This document shows positions 24,585 to 32,511 of a DNA stretch of 34,054 bases, piece after piece (positions within the stretch are counted from its first letter, which is position 1; each line of letters starts with the position of its first letter). The translations under genes and the position numbers were made by a program. The notes under the pieces are model-generated. The model saw only the letters and a program-made list of their open reading frames with translations, did not search any database and had not been told where the DNA came from. The stretch is taken from positions 1 through 34,054 of the forward strand of contig JAWXVD010000025.1 of NCBI GenBank assembly GCA_044425705.1. Direction: 5' to 3'. This DNA is from JAWXVD01 sp044425705. GTDB taxonomy: Bacteria; Bacillota; Clostridia; Lachnospirales; Lachnospiraceae.

Positions 24585-25910
24585 TTATAGTTGAAGTGCA
24601 TAATCACCGCTATTAGGATCTGCTGCATATTCATATTCTAATGCATAATCTACAACACCATCTTTTGCTAATTCTCTAGCAGATAATGCTAATTTACCAT
24701 CTCTTACTTTTTTGTATTGGATAGGCATATATTGGTGTAAAATATTCATTGGAATTTCTACACTATCTAAATTAGCGAATAATTTATCCATTGCACCAAT
24801 TACTTCTTCTTCTGGTAAATAGTATCTAGCTCTATCAGAATAGCTATATAATCTAGCTAAATGAAGTGCTTTTTCATCACCATGGTAATGTTTTTGCCAG
24901 TTGCTTGGTTTTTCTAACATTACTTTTTCTAAAACTTTATCAAAGTTAGATGCTGCATCTACATCAAATAATTCTCTTTCAATATTAGAAAGTGCGAATA
25001 AAGCATCTCTTAAACCATAAGTTAAAGCTGGTCCAACTTTTAGAATCGCGATTCCATCTTCTACCATTTTCTTTAAGCAGTATGGGCTTTGGTAATCTGT
25101 TGAGTGACCTTCGAAAATGATTTCTGGGTAATCATTTAAAGCTGCTACTAAATCAGTAGCTTCTTCTCTATCATACATAAATACTTGCGCATCACCAAAT
25201 TCAACACCTGGTTGTACAACAACTGCGATAACATCATCCCAAGCATTGTCAAAACCAAATTTCTTGAATGTTTCTTTGTATGTATTTACTGTATCTTTGA
25301 AGTCAGCAGGTTTTGTAACACTGATTCCTTCTTCTACTTCTTGTGCTCCACCTGGAATTGGTACTTCACTACCAATAATAAATACTGGTCTTAAAGCATC
25401 TGGTTCTGTTTTTTGTAATTCTGCGAAAGCTTCCATACAAACTTTGTATAAACGAACTCCTCTTTCAGCGATTGTTGCTGTTGGTAACATTTCATCAACA
25501 GGGTCAGAAGCTAATTTCATACTTGTATCTAAGTGAATTTTTGTAAATCCAGCTAATACGAAAGAACGAAGTAATACTTCTGATTTTTCCATAGCACTTA
25601 CTTCATCTTCTTTACACCATGTTAATGGTCCTAAGTGATCTCCTGCTAAAATAATCATGTCTTTTGAAACGCCTACTTTTTCAGCAATTTTATAAACGAA
25701 GTTTTTAAAATCTGCTGCTTGCATTCCTGTGTATCCACCAAATTGATTTACTTGGTTTGCTGTTGCTTCGATTAAAACTGCTTCACCTGTTACTTTTGTA
25801 CGTTCTAATACTGCTTCAATAACTAATTCATTAGCTGTACAGTATGATGGAATACCACATTTGATGCCTTCTCTTCTTTTTTGCATCATGGCTTGTAATG
25901 GATGTATCAT
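24585..25910 (-). CDS. GatZ/KbaZ-family protein (tagatose-bisphosphate aldolase accessory or hexulose-6-P 4-epimerase)
   Basis: The 441-residue protein carries GatZ/KbaZ motifs: IPSYCTANELVIEA, LIEATANQVNQFGGYTGM, ILAGDHLGPLTW, IHLDTSMKLASD, GSEVPIPGGAQE and FEGHSTDYQSP. In E. coli GatZ is a non-catalytic partner of the aldolase GatY. No gatY or kbaY is visible in this window. Other members of this family have been described as D-tagatose/fructose 6-phosphate 4-epimerases. With a FGGY kinase and a GatD-like dehydrogenase next to it, an epimerase role is an attractive inference. GGAGG lies 9 bases before the ATG. The gap to gatD is 52 bases. Confidence 0.9.
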   Translation of the reverse strand: MIHPLQAMMQKRREGIKCGIPSYCTANELVIEAVLERTKVTGEAVLIEATANQVNQFGGYTGMQAADFKNFVYKIAEKVGVSKDMIILAGDHLGPLTWCKEDEVSAMEKSEVLLRSFVLAGFTKIHLDTSMKLASDPVDEMLPTATIAERGVRLYKVCMEAFAELQKTEPDALRPVFIIGSEVPIPGGAQEVEEGISVTKPADFKDTVNTYKETFKKFGFDNAWDDVIAVVVQPGVEFGDAQVFMYDREEATDLVAALNDYPEIIFEGHSTDYQSPYCLKKMVEDGIAILKVGPALTYGLRDALFALSNIERELFDVDAASNFDKVLEKVMLEKPSNWQKHYHGDEKALHLARLYSYSDRARYYLPEEEVIGAMDKLFANLDSVEIPMNILHQYMPIQYKKVRDGKLALSARELAKDGVVDYALEYEYAADPNSGDYALQL

Positions 25911-25962
25911 GTTCTTATCCTCCTGATTACGATAATCTTCTATTTTATATGGTTATATGTTG

Positions 25963-27012
25963 TTATGCTTCACTATCGATTAAGATTTTACCTTTTACTG
26001 TTCCTGGTGTTTTGAACATTTCAAACGCATCAGCAATTTCACTTAGAGGTACTGTTTTGAAGATAAATGAATCGTCAAATTTTAATTCTCCAGTTTTGAA
26101 GTAGTGAGCGGTTAATTCCCATTCATGTCCTGGGAATGGTGCGCTGTAAGACATCCAAGAACCTGTTAAGTTGAATTCTTTACGGTTCATGTTTTCCCAT
26201 TCTTCTACTGAGAAGCTGATTTCTCTTGTTGGTGTTCCGATGAAGCATACACCTGCTTTATTTGCTGCTAATTCAAATGCCATTTTCATAGTAATTGTGT
26301 TACCAGCTGTTTCATATACGTAATCAAATCCTTTTCCGTTTGTAATTGCTTTTACTTGATCTTTAAAGTCAGCATCTAATGTATTAACACCAGCTGTTGC
26401 TCCAAGTTTTTTTGCAAGGTCAAGACGTTCATTTACAATATCAAATACAACTACTTCTTTTGCTCCAAAGATTTTAGCCCATTGCATTGTTAACAATCCA
26501 ATTGTTCCACCACCTAAGATAGCTACTGTTTTTCCACCTGTGTATCCAGTTCTTTCTAAACCATGTAACGCTACTGTAGCTGGTTCAAAGAATGCACCTT
26601 GTTCAAATGTTACTTCTTCTTCGAATTTTACTGCATTTTTTTCTGGTACGGCAATATATTCTGCAAAACTTCCATATTGTCTAGAACCGATAAAACTATA
26701 ATGTTTACACAACGCATAATTTCCTTTTTGGCAATCTTCACATTGTAAACATGGTACCAATGGTACACCTGCAACACGATCACCTACTGCTAAAGATGTT
26801 ACTCCTTCTCCCGCTTCTACAACAGTACCTGAGAATTCATGTCCTAATACATTAGGAAAGAAATGACAAGCATCTCCGTTTACACGTGGAATATCTGATC
26901 CACAGATACCTGTGTATTTCACTTTAATTAAAACTTCACCTTTACCTGGTACTGGAGTTGCAATCTCCTCATAACGTAAATCTTCTCTTGCATGTACTAC
27001 GCCTGCTTTCAT
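25963..27012 (-). CDS. GatD-like zinc-dependent polyol dehydrogenase
   Basis: This 349-residue medium-chain dehydrogenase has a catalytic zinc site GICGSD...GHEFSG with a further Glu in FFEPATVAL, structural-zinc Cys (PCLQCEDCQKGNYALC, about 90-105) and a Rossmann motif AILGGGTIGLLTMQ (about 168-181). It closely follows E. coli galactitol-1-phosphate 5-dehydrogenase as I recall it: DIPR...LGHEFSG, FIGSR..GSFAEYI and GSWMSYSAPFPGHEWELT. The substrate may be a free hexitol or its phosphate. No PTS galactitol system is visible, which favours an unphosphorylated polyol or ketose. It starts 3 bases after the kinase stop codon and is therefore tightly coupled. Confidence 0.87.
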   Translation of the reverse strand: MKAGVVHAREDLRYEEIATPVPGKGEVLIKVKYTGICGSDIPRVNGDACHFFPNVLGHEFSGTVVEAGEGVTSLAVGDRVAGVPLVPCLQCEDCQKGNYALCKHYSFIGSRQYGSFAEYIAVPEKNAVKFEEEVTFEQGAFFEPATVALHGLERTGYTGGKTVAILGGGTIGLLTMQWAKIFGAKEVVVFDIVNERLDLAKKLGATAGVNTLDADFKDQVKAITNGKGFDYVYETAGNTITMKMAFELAANKAGVCFIGTPTREISFSVEEWENMNRKEFNLTGSWMSYSAPFPGHEWELTAHYFKTGELKFDDSFIFKTVPLSEIADAFEMFKTPGTVKGKILIDSEA

Positions 27013-27015
27013 TGA

Positions 27016-28533
27016 TTAGTTCCTACCTTTCTTCATTGTTCCTTTTAATTGTTCATATAACTCTATATAAATTTCATATAGTTTCTCATAATCTTCAAAC
27101 TTAGAAGCATCTGCTGTATGGCTTCGTCTAATTTCAATGGTTTCTGCCACCGCTTCTTCATAAGAATCGTACATACCAATTCCAATACCTGCTAGAATGG
27201 CTGCACCAAGTGTTGTTGCTGTATCAGAAGCTGGAATCACAATATCTTTTCCAGTCACATCTGCTTTAATTTGTGTCCATAATAATGAGTTAGCTGCACC
27301 ACCCATTGCTACTAATTTATCTACTTTTGCACCACAATCTTGTGCAATTTCTAAATTATGTTTTAAAGAAAAGGCAACACCTTCCATCAGCGCTCTTACG
27401 AAATGACCTTTTGTTTTACTAAAATCTAATCCGTAAAATACACCTTTTGCATCTGGATCCCAGATTGGTGAACGTTCTCCTGACATATAAGGAAGGAAAA
27501 TAAGTCCTTCACTACCATGTGGGATTGGTTCTGCAATCACATTTAACATTTCAAAAGAATTCATATCTTTTTCTTTACAGTGTTCTCTTTCAAAAGCTGC
27601 AAATTCTCTTTCAAACCAGTTCATGGTTCCACCACCACCAACTGTTCCACCTTGTAATAACCATAAATCTGGAATAGCATGAAATCCTAAAATCAATCTT
27701 TCATCAGCTTTGTATTCATCAAGACAAATACTCATTCCACCTGCTTGACCACCTTGCTCTTGTGTTTCACCAGGATGAATTACTCCCGCTCCAAGAGTTC
27801 CACAGGCCGCATCAAGACCACCTGCTACAACTGGTGTTCCAGTTAATAATCCAGTTTCTACTGCTGCCTTTGGTGTGACACCACCCACTACATGGCTGCA
27901 TTCACAAATTTCTGGTAAGAAGCTCATAGGAATTCCTAATTTTTCTGCCATTTCTTCATTCCATGTACCTGTTCTCATATCGAAACAGTGTAATCCGTAA
28001 CCTTGTGATTTATCTTGTGAAATTTCATCTGTTAATTTAAATGCAATAAAGGCATTAGATTGTAAAATCTTATCAATTTCTTTATACATTTCTGGCATGT
28101 TACGTTCAAACCAAATAATTTTTGCTGTTGTGTAAGAAGGCTGTAAAGAATTACCTGCTACTTGAAAAATATTTTCAGCTCCGATTTTTTCATTTAATTC
28201 TGTACAAATGTCCATTGCACGTGTATCCATCCAGATTGGTGTGTTTGCTAACACATTACCATCTTTATCGATTGGAATAGCTGACCAGCTTTGTCCGTCA
28301 ATCCCTACTGCTGCAATTTCTTCTGCTTGAATGCCACCTTTTGCAATCGCTTCTTTAATGGCTCCACAAACTGCAACCCACCATTCTTCTGGGTTTTGTT
28401 CTGCCCATCCTTCTTCTGGATAATATACTTGATATTGTCCATTGGCTGTTGATACAACTTCACCATTTTTTTTGAAAATAGCAATTTTACAAGCGCTAGT
28501 TCCAATGTCGATTCCTAATAAATATTGTTTCAT
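27016..28533 (-). CDS. FGGY-family carbohydrate kinase (xylulokinase-like)
   Basis: This ATP-dependent sugar kinase has about 505 residues. It has the N-terminal phosphate loop GIDIGTSACKIAIF (about 6-19), the substrate region VGIDGQSWSAIPID (about 80), GGLDAACGTLGAG, PYMSGERSPIWDP and the ATP-site motif MGGAANSLLWTQIKADVTG. It most resembles xylulokinases. The substrate loop reads GQSWSA where E. coli XylB has GQMHG (from memory), so the sugar may be another ketose such as tagatose or sorbose. The ATG at 28533 has GGAGG 5 bases upstream. It is the first enzyme gene of the operon, with an operator-like site upstream. Confidence 0.88.
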   Translation of the reverse strand: MKQYLLGIDIGTSACKIAIFKKNGEVVSTANGQYQVYYPEEGWAEQNPEEWWVAVCGAIKEAIAKGGIQAEEIAAVGIDGQSWSAIPIDKDGNVLANTPIWMDTRAMDICTELNEKIGAENIFQVAGNSLQPSYTTAKIIWFERNMPEMYKEIDKILQSNAFIAFKLTDEISQDKSQGYGLHCFDMRTGTWNEEMAEKLGIPMSFLPEICECSHVVGGVTPKAAVETGLLTGTPVVAGGLDAACGTLGAGVIHPGETQEQGGQAGGMSICLDEYKADERLILGFHAIPDLWLLQGGTVGGGGTMNWFEREFAAFEREHCKEKDMNSFEMLNVIAEPIPHGSEGLIFLPYMSGERSPIWDPDAKGVFYGLDFSKTKGHFVRALMEGVAFSLKHNLEIAQDCGAKVDKLVAMGGAANSLLWTQIKADVTGKDIVIPASDTATTLGAAILAGIGIGMYDSYEEAVAETIEIRRSHTADASKFEDYEKLYEIYIELYEQLKGTMKKGRN

Positions 28534-28601
28534 TCTTTCCTCCATTCGTGTTTCTCACACAGACTTGTTATTTTAAAACTGAAAGTTTCTTTCCATTTAT
28601 T

Positions 28602-28627
28602 GTTATAGTTCACACGTGACCTGTAAC
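28602..28627. repeat. Family 1 repeat end, solo copy C
   Basis: This 26-base imperfect palindrome, GTTATAGTTCACAC then GTGACCTGTAAC overlapping by GTG-type pairing, matches the left end of copy A in 25 of 26 bases. The rest of the element is absent. It lies between lacI and the kinase gene, 69 bases before the kinase start codon. Confidence 0.7.
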
Positions 28628-28647
28628 CATTTATTTTTCATCACAAC

Positions 28648-28659
28648 AAAAACGTTTCG
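28648..28659 (-). promoter_or_regulatory. LacI-family operator-like site upstream of the kinase operon
   Basis: On the minus strand CGAAACGTTTTT matches the perfect palindrome CGAAACGTTTCG in 10 of 12 bases. It lies in the 147-base space between lacI and the kinase gene. I see no convincing promoter around it; a weak TATTTT follows the lacI stop codon. The kinase may also be read from the lacI promoter. Confidence 0.55.
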
Positions 28660-28680
28660 GTTTTGATTTCAAAAATATGC

Positions 28681-29688
28681 CTATTGCATATCTCTGGTTA
28701 TCGTAGATTTACCTTCTATTAAGGATGCTGTCAATTTTACCAACTGTGGTTCTCTTGTCTTACCTAGTAATTTTTCTAACATCAGTTTCGCTGCCATTGC
28801 TCCTATTTCTTCTGTTGGCTGTGTAATGATAGAAAGTTTCGGTCTGCATGCTCTGGCAAAATCCATATCATCATATCCTATGATTGACAACTCTTCTGGA
28901 ATTTTTACCCCTTTTTCATTGAGTACAATAATAGCTCCTACTGTCATTTCATAGTTAGCTGCTATCACCGCAGTCATCTCTGGATTATGTTCTAGTAAAT
29001 ATTCCATCCCTTTTGTACCACTACGGATGGTATAGTCACCATGATACATCAATCTTTCTTCCAATTCAATGCCATTTTCCAAAAGCCCTACCTTATAACC
29101 TTGCATACGTTCACGAGCTGTAAACATTTCTCTAGAACCACCTAGCATACCAATTTTTCTATGTCCATCAGCTACTAGCTTATCAGTGGCATCTCTCACT
29201 ACTTCTCTATTATTTACAAAAATACAATCACAATTGATATCATTGATATAGCGATCCACTAAAAGAATGGGCTTATCATCTTGTACGAATTTATGTAAGT
29301 ATTTTCCGCTGTGGCTAACAGGAATGCTAATGATACCATCCACACGTTTCTTGTATAAAAAGTTAACTGCTTGTTCCTCTAGTTCTTCACTACTTCTACA
29401 ATCACAGATAATAATAGCATATCCATGATGACGTAATTCATCTTCCATTTTAGTAATAATTTCAGAAAAAAAGGCATTGTTTAATTCGGGTATTACAACC
29501 CCTACCGTATAAGTTTTGTTAGTTTTTAATCCTCTTGCTACCTCATTTACTTCAAAATGTAATTCTTCAATAGCCTGTTCGATTTTCACTCGATTATACT
29601 CACGTACATTACCTCCATTTAAATAGGAAGATATTGTGGCAAGTCCTAACCCTGTCATTTTTGCAATATCTTTCATTGTGGCTGACAT
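28681..29688 (-). CDS. LacI family transcriptional regulator
   Basis: The 335-residue repressor has an N-terminal helix-turn-helix ATMKDIAKMTGLGLATISSYLNGG (about 3-26). The recognition residues are I-S-S-Y where many LacI proteins have V-S-R-V. The hinge helix is FEVNEVARGLKTNKT and the periplasmic-binding-protein-like core runs VGVVIPELNNAFFSEI ... LSIIGYDDMDFARACRPKLSIITQP. It probably binds a sugar or sugar phosphate that releases it from CGAAACGTTTCG-type sites. One such site lies just after its own promoter, indicating autoregulation. It sits between the kinase operon and a KdgT-type permease. Confidence 0.93.
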   Translation of the reverse strand: MSATMKDIAKMTGLGLATISSYLNGGNVREYNRVKIEQAIEELHFEVNEVARGLKTNKTYTVGVVIPELNNAFFSEIITKMEDELRHHGYAIIICDCRSSEELEEQAVNFLYKKRVDGIISIPVSHSGKYLHKFVQDDKPILLVDRYINDINCDCIFVNNREVVRDATDKLVADGHRKIGMLGGSREMFTARERMQGYKVGLLENGIELEERLMYHGDYTIRSGTKGMEYLLEHNPEMTAVIAANYEMTVGAIIVLNEKGVKIPEELSIIGYDDMDFARACRPKLSIITQPTEEIGAMAAKLMLEKLLGKTREPQLVKLTASLIEGKSTITRDMQ

Positions 29689-29727
29689 GATGTATACCTC
29701 ATTTTTCTCGTTTTAAAAGCAAATAAT

Positions 29728-29739
29728 CGTAACGTTTCG
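29728..29739 (-). promoter_or_regulatory. LacI-family operator-like site, autoregulatory
   Basis: On the minus strand CGAAACGTTACG matches the perfect palindrome at 30885 in 11 of 12 bases. It starts 12 bases after the -10 box of the lacI promoter, covering the first transcribed bases. Confidence 0.72.
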
Positions 29740-29751
29740 CTTTCTAATACT

Positions 29752-29780
29752 ACTATAATATGTTTTGGTAAAAAAAGCAA
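29752..29780 (-). promoter_or_regulatory. Promoter of lacI gene
   Basis: On the minus strand there is -35 TTGCTT (29775-29780), 17 bases and -10 TATAGT (29752-29757). The start is expected near 29745, directly before the operator. Confidence 0.62.
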
Positions 29781-29810
29781 TATGTTTTTTGTATTTTTCT
29801 AATTTTATTT

Positions 29811-30752
29811 TTAATAATTATGACTCCACCATGAAGAAATGGCTGATACGAGAAAAATGCTAACAATAGCGGCTGCCGCCACTTGGGCTGTAGCCGCTTC
29901 TACATAAGGTGCAAAGCTAGCATCCATCTGTCCTATAAAAGCTGGCACCGCAATAGCGTTAGCACCAACACAACTTGCTACGATACCTCCATATCCTGTA
30001 TTTCCTCCAATATATTTATCACTTAATCCTGTAATGATCACACTGACTACTACCGCAATTACACCTAACAGAATTCCTGACATTCCTCCAAAAAATAAAT
30101 TCTTTAAATTAATACCTGCTCCTAAGGAAAATCCAATAAAAGGAATTAGCAAACTACATCCAGGTGCAAGAAACTCCTTACATTTTTCACTTATATTTCC
30201 TAATACAAGGCCAAATACAACAGGAAACAATGCTGCTATCAATTGCATATAATCAAAAGAAGACAAACCTGTCATCCCCAATAAAACTAAAGTAACAAAA
30301 GGTCCATTATTAATCGTTATAATAGGAGAAGCCGCACCGCCTAATTTATCTCCCTTAGCTGCCATAAAAGATAAGTACATACTACCATTGGTATTAGAGA
30401 CTGCACAAATCATAGCTAATACAGAAATTCCCCAAAATCCATCTTTTCCGAAAAGATTCATGCAAACAACTGCCAATACGAATCCTGACAATATTTTACC
30501 AAACAAGATTGCCCCACCATAACGAAAAACTTGTCCAAATTTTCTAATTTCAATTCTACTACCCAAACAGAGTAACTGCAATCCCATTAGTGTAGTAGCT
30601 GCTTCATTTGAGAACACCGCTGTGGTAAAAGAGCCAATTTCTAAGATTTGGGGTATAAAAGTATATACACTAGCCCCTAAAAATAATGGAATAATCATGA
30701 TTCTAGCCGGAATTTGTACAATTTTACTCCCCCATTTTTTTATTTGTTCCAT
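29811..30752 (-). CDS. KdgT-family (2-keto-3-deoxygluconate permease) transporter
   Basis: This 313-residue integral membrane protein has about ten hydrophobic segments. Family-like stretches are IPARIMIIPLFLGASVYTFIP, LCLGSRIEI, MICAVSNTNGSMYLSFM and LLIPFIGFSLGAGINLKNL. The family imports 2-keto-3-deoxygluconate by proton symport. No KDG kinase or aldolase is in the window, so the transported sugar here may differ and is probably the substrate of the adjacent operon. It is divergent from fucU across a 178-base regulatory space. The start has AAAGGATCAGG upstream. Confidence 0.85.
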   Translation of the reverse strand: MEQIKKWGSKIVQIPARIMIIPLFLGASVYTFIPQILEIGSFTTAVFSNEAATTLMGLQLLCLGSRIEIRKFGQVFRYGGAILFGKILSGFVLAVVCMNLFGKDGFWGISVLAMICAVSNTNGSMYLSFMAAKGDKLGGAASPIITINNGPFVTLVLLGMTGLSSFDYMQLIAALFPVVFGLVLGNISEKCKEFLAPGCSLLIPFIGFSLGAGINLKNLFFGGMSGILLGVIAVVVSVIITGLSDKYIGGNTGYGGIVASCVGANAIAVPAFIGQMDASFAPYVEAATAQVAAAAIVSIFLVSAISSWWSHNY

Positions 30753-30813
30753 AGCGATACCTGATCCTTTCTTAACTCAAATTATATGATTGCTTATTCT
30801 AAAAAATAAAATC

Positions 30814-30834
30814 TGATAAATTTGTGATAAATTT
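30814..30834. repeat. Two 10-bp direct repeats between divergent genes
   Basis: TGATAAATTT occurs at 30814-30823 and again at 30825-30834, an 11-base period (one helical turn). It lies between the kdgT start and the fucU promoter. This spacing suits two protein subunits on the same DNA face, but no regulator is assigned. Confidence 0.5.
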
Positions 30835-30846
30835 ATTTTTAACGGA

Positions 30847-30875
30847 TTGACTTTTTTACAAACATTGTATATTAT
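30847..30875 (+). promoter_or_regulatory. Promoter of the FucU/RbsD gene
   Basis: TTGACT (30847-30852), a 17-base spacer and TATTAT (30870-30875) form a near-consensus promoter reading right. The start is expected near 30882. The LacI-type operator at 30885 overlaps the first transcribed bases. Confidence 0.8.
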
Positions 30876-30884
30876 ATATATATT

Positions 30885-30896
30885 CGAAACGTTTCG
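30885..30896 (+). promoter_or_regulatory. Perfect LacI-family operator
   Basis: CGAAACGTTTCG is a perfect 12-bp palindrome with the central CG typical of LacI-family sites. It starts 9 bases after the -10 box, so a bound repressor would block initiation. Related sites are at 29728 and 28648. Confidence 0.82.
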
Positions 30897-30930
30897 TTTT
30901 GTCAATATATTTATTATGGAGGTAATTATA

Positions 30931-31365
30931 ATGTTAAATGGTATTCCTAAAATTCTTAGCCCTGAATTATTAAAAGTATTGTGTGAAATGGGCCACACAG
31001 ATGAATTAACTATTGGTGATGGAAACTTTCCTGGCCATACTTATGGGAAAAAAGTAATTAGAATGGATGGACATAATGCTCCTGAAGTTTTAGATGCAAT
31101 TCTTCAAGTATTTCCACTTGACCGTTATGTAGAAAAACCAGTTACCTTAATGGAAGTTGTTAAAGGTGATCCTGTTGCTACTCCAATCTGGGATGTGTAC
31201 AAAGAAATCATTGCTAAATATGATGACAGAGGTGCTGATTGTGTAGAAACTATTGATAAATGGGATTTCTATGACAAAACAAAAGAAGGTTCTTCAGTTG
31301 TTATTATGACTGGTGAAAGTGCTTTATACGCTAATGTAATTCTTAAAAAAGGTGTTGTTCTTTAA
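30931..31365 (+). CDS. RbsD/FucU family sugar mutarotase
   Basis: The protein has 144 residues, closest to L-fucose mutarotase FucU. It opens MLNGIPKILSPELLKVLCEMGHTDEL with the catalytic His of MGH (about 21). Then come GDGNFPGH and VIRMDG, and at the C-terminus GESALYANVILKKGVV, with the Tyr-x-Asn seen in FucU. Such enzymes interconvert anomers or ring forms of ribose or fucose. No fucose isomerase is nearby, so it may serve the ketose or aldose handled by the adjacent operon. The ATG at 30931 has GGAGG 8 bases upstream; the longer in-frame ORF runs back through the promoter and operator and is rejected. Confidence 0.9.
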   Translation: MLNGIPKILSPELLKVLCEMGHTDELTIGDGNFPGHTYGKKVIRMDGHNAPEVLDAILQVFPLDRYVEKPVTLMEVVKGDPVATPIWDVYKEIIAKYDDRGADCVETIDKWDFYDKTKEGSSVVIMTGESALYANVILKKGVVL

Positions 31366-31408
31366 GATCACCGTTGTAAGATTGCCAGTTTCATACCTTT
31401 CTTTTATA

Positions 31409-31436
31409 TAGTGTGAATCCTCTCAAGTTCACACTA
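31409..31436 (+). other. Hairpin after the FucU/RbsD gene
   Basis: TAGTGTGAA (31409-31417) pairs perfectly with TTCACACTA (31428-31436) across a 10-base loop, then AAAAA follows. It precedes the main terminator by only a few bases and may protect the 3' end. Confidence 0.55.
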
Positions 31437-31439
31437 AAA

Positions 31440-31484
31440 AGCTAGAAATAAGTTTTGCTTTAAAACTTGTTTCTAGCTTTTTTT
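31440..31484 (+). terminator. Strong, probably bidirectional terminator
   Basis: The 16-bp stem GCTAGAAATAAGTTTT (31441-31456) pairs with AAAACTTGTTTCTAGC (31462-31477) with one wobble and a 5-base loop, followed by TTTTTTT. On the minus strand the same stem is followed by TTTTT. It can therefore end both the FucU/RbsD gene and the convergent restriction-modification genes. Confidence 0.93.
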
Positions 31485-31536
31485 ACTTTTAAATCATATA
31501 CCTAGAAAATAAAGCGACTTAGAAACTTTATCTATT

Positions 31537-32490
31537 TCACATCAATAAATCTATCCTCGCCTGTATTTCTTCATATTTATCATTTGCTTTTTTTTGTGCA
31601 TCTAAAGCCTTCTCAAGACCTTCATCAGCTCTTACCTTCTGTTTCTCCGTGCTTGCCTCGATAACATTTTGTTGATATTTTAACACTCGTTCACCTATTT
31701 TATGTTTCCGTTCAGTTGCCTTTTTTAATTCTCCTCTAGCTTTTTCAATTTTTTTATCTGGAACATTATCATACTTGTCTTTAATATCATTCCATCTTGG
31801 AACATTTAATTCAATACCATTTAGCAGCTTATAGTTTTTTAGAAATTTCATTAGCCATGTAGATGCAACAGAATCTCTCAATTTAGGTTCTTTAAATGTA
31901 GTTTCTTCAATCGCTGAAACAAAATCTTCAAGAGATTCAAAGATTGCATAGTCTGTCATCCTCTCACTATACCATACACCAGGTCTGATTTTATGAATGA
32001 CTCCATCTTTTACTTGAAGATTGATTGGATAATTTTCCATTCTTCTAGTAATTTGCCAAACCTTTTTTAACCATACATCTTTTATTGTTACAATACCTGT
32101 CTGGCTCATGTCATATCCAAAAATCAAGTAATCAACATCTAACATATACGGCTTATCGCGAATTTCTTCTGCATACATTCTAAAATCAGCTATATCAAAT
32201 CCTGGACTTCCACTTCTATTAAATGCCTTTACTTCCAACAAATTTCTTGTTTTATCATCAGGATTTAAAAAGAAATCTGGTGGCATTTGCGAGTTTACAC
32301 TTGGAGCATATTCAATTCCTCTTGCATCTAACCATCCTTGTAACCACTCTTGCATAATATTACCCACAACATCTCTTTGTTTTACAACAATATCTACATC
32401 CCCCAAATAAAATTTTATTTGTCCTTCCAACTCTAGAATCTTGTATTCATTTAATAATTTTTCATATATTTCTTGTGATGATAATCTCAT
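31537..32490 (-). CDS. Type II restriction endonuclease, NgoBV-like
   Basis: The protein has about 317 residues. A PD-(D/E)xK site is visible: MPPDFFLNPDDKTRNLLEVKAFN, with Pro-Asp near 71 and Glu-x-Lys near 87. Conserved-looking segments DVVGNIMQEWLQGWL and YMLDVDYLIFGYDM are followed by a Lys/Glu-rich C-terminal coiled coil (about 245-315). I associate it with the NgoBV/NlaIV group (PF09564), whose members cut GGNNCC; the specificity is inferred. It starts 21 bases after the methyltransferase stop codon. The ATG at 32490 has AAGG 5 bases upstream. An inactive or solitary enzyme is unlikely given the intact partner. Confidence 0.75.
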   Translation of the reverse strand: MRLSSQEIYEKLLNEYKILELEGQIKFYLGDVDIVVKQRDVVGNIMQEWLQGWLDARGIEYAPSVNSQMPPDFFLNPDDKTRNLLEVKAFNRSGSPGFDIADFRMYAEEIRDKPYMLDVDYLIFGYDMSQTGIVTIKDVWLKKVWQITRRMENYPINLQVKDGVIHKIRPGVWYSERMTDYAIFESLEDFVSAIEETTFKEPKLRDSVASTWLMKFLKNYKLLNGIELNVPRWNDIKDKYDNVPDKKIEKARGELKKATERKHKIGERVLKYQQNVIEASTEKQKVRADEGLEKALDAQKKANDKYEEIQARIDLLM

Positions 32491-32511
32491 ATGCACCTTC
32501 TTTCCGAAATA

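Noticed and set aside
30847..30930. N-terminal extension of the FucU/RbsD protein
   Set aside because: The stretch contains the promoter and operator; the family starts at the ATG at 30931, which has GGAGG upstream.
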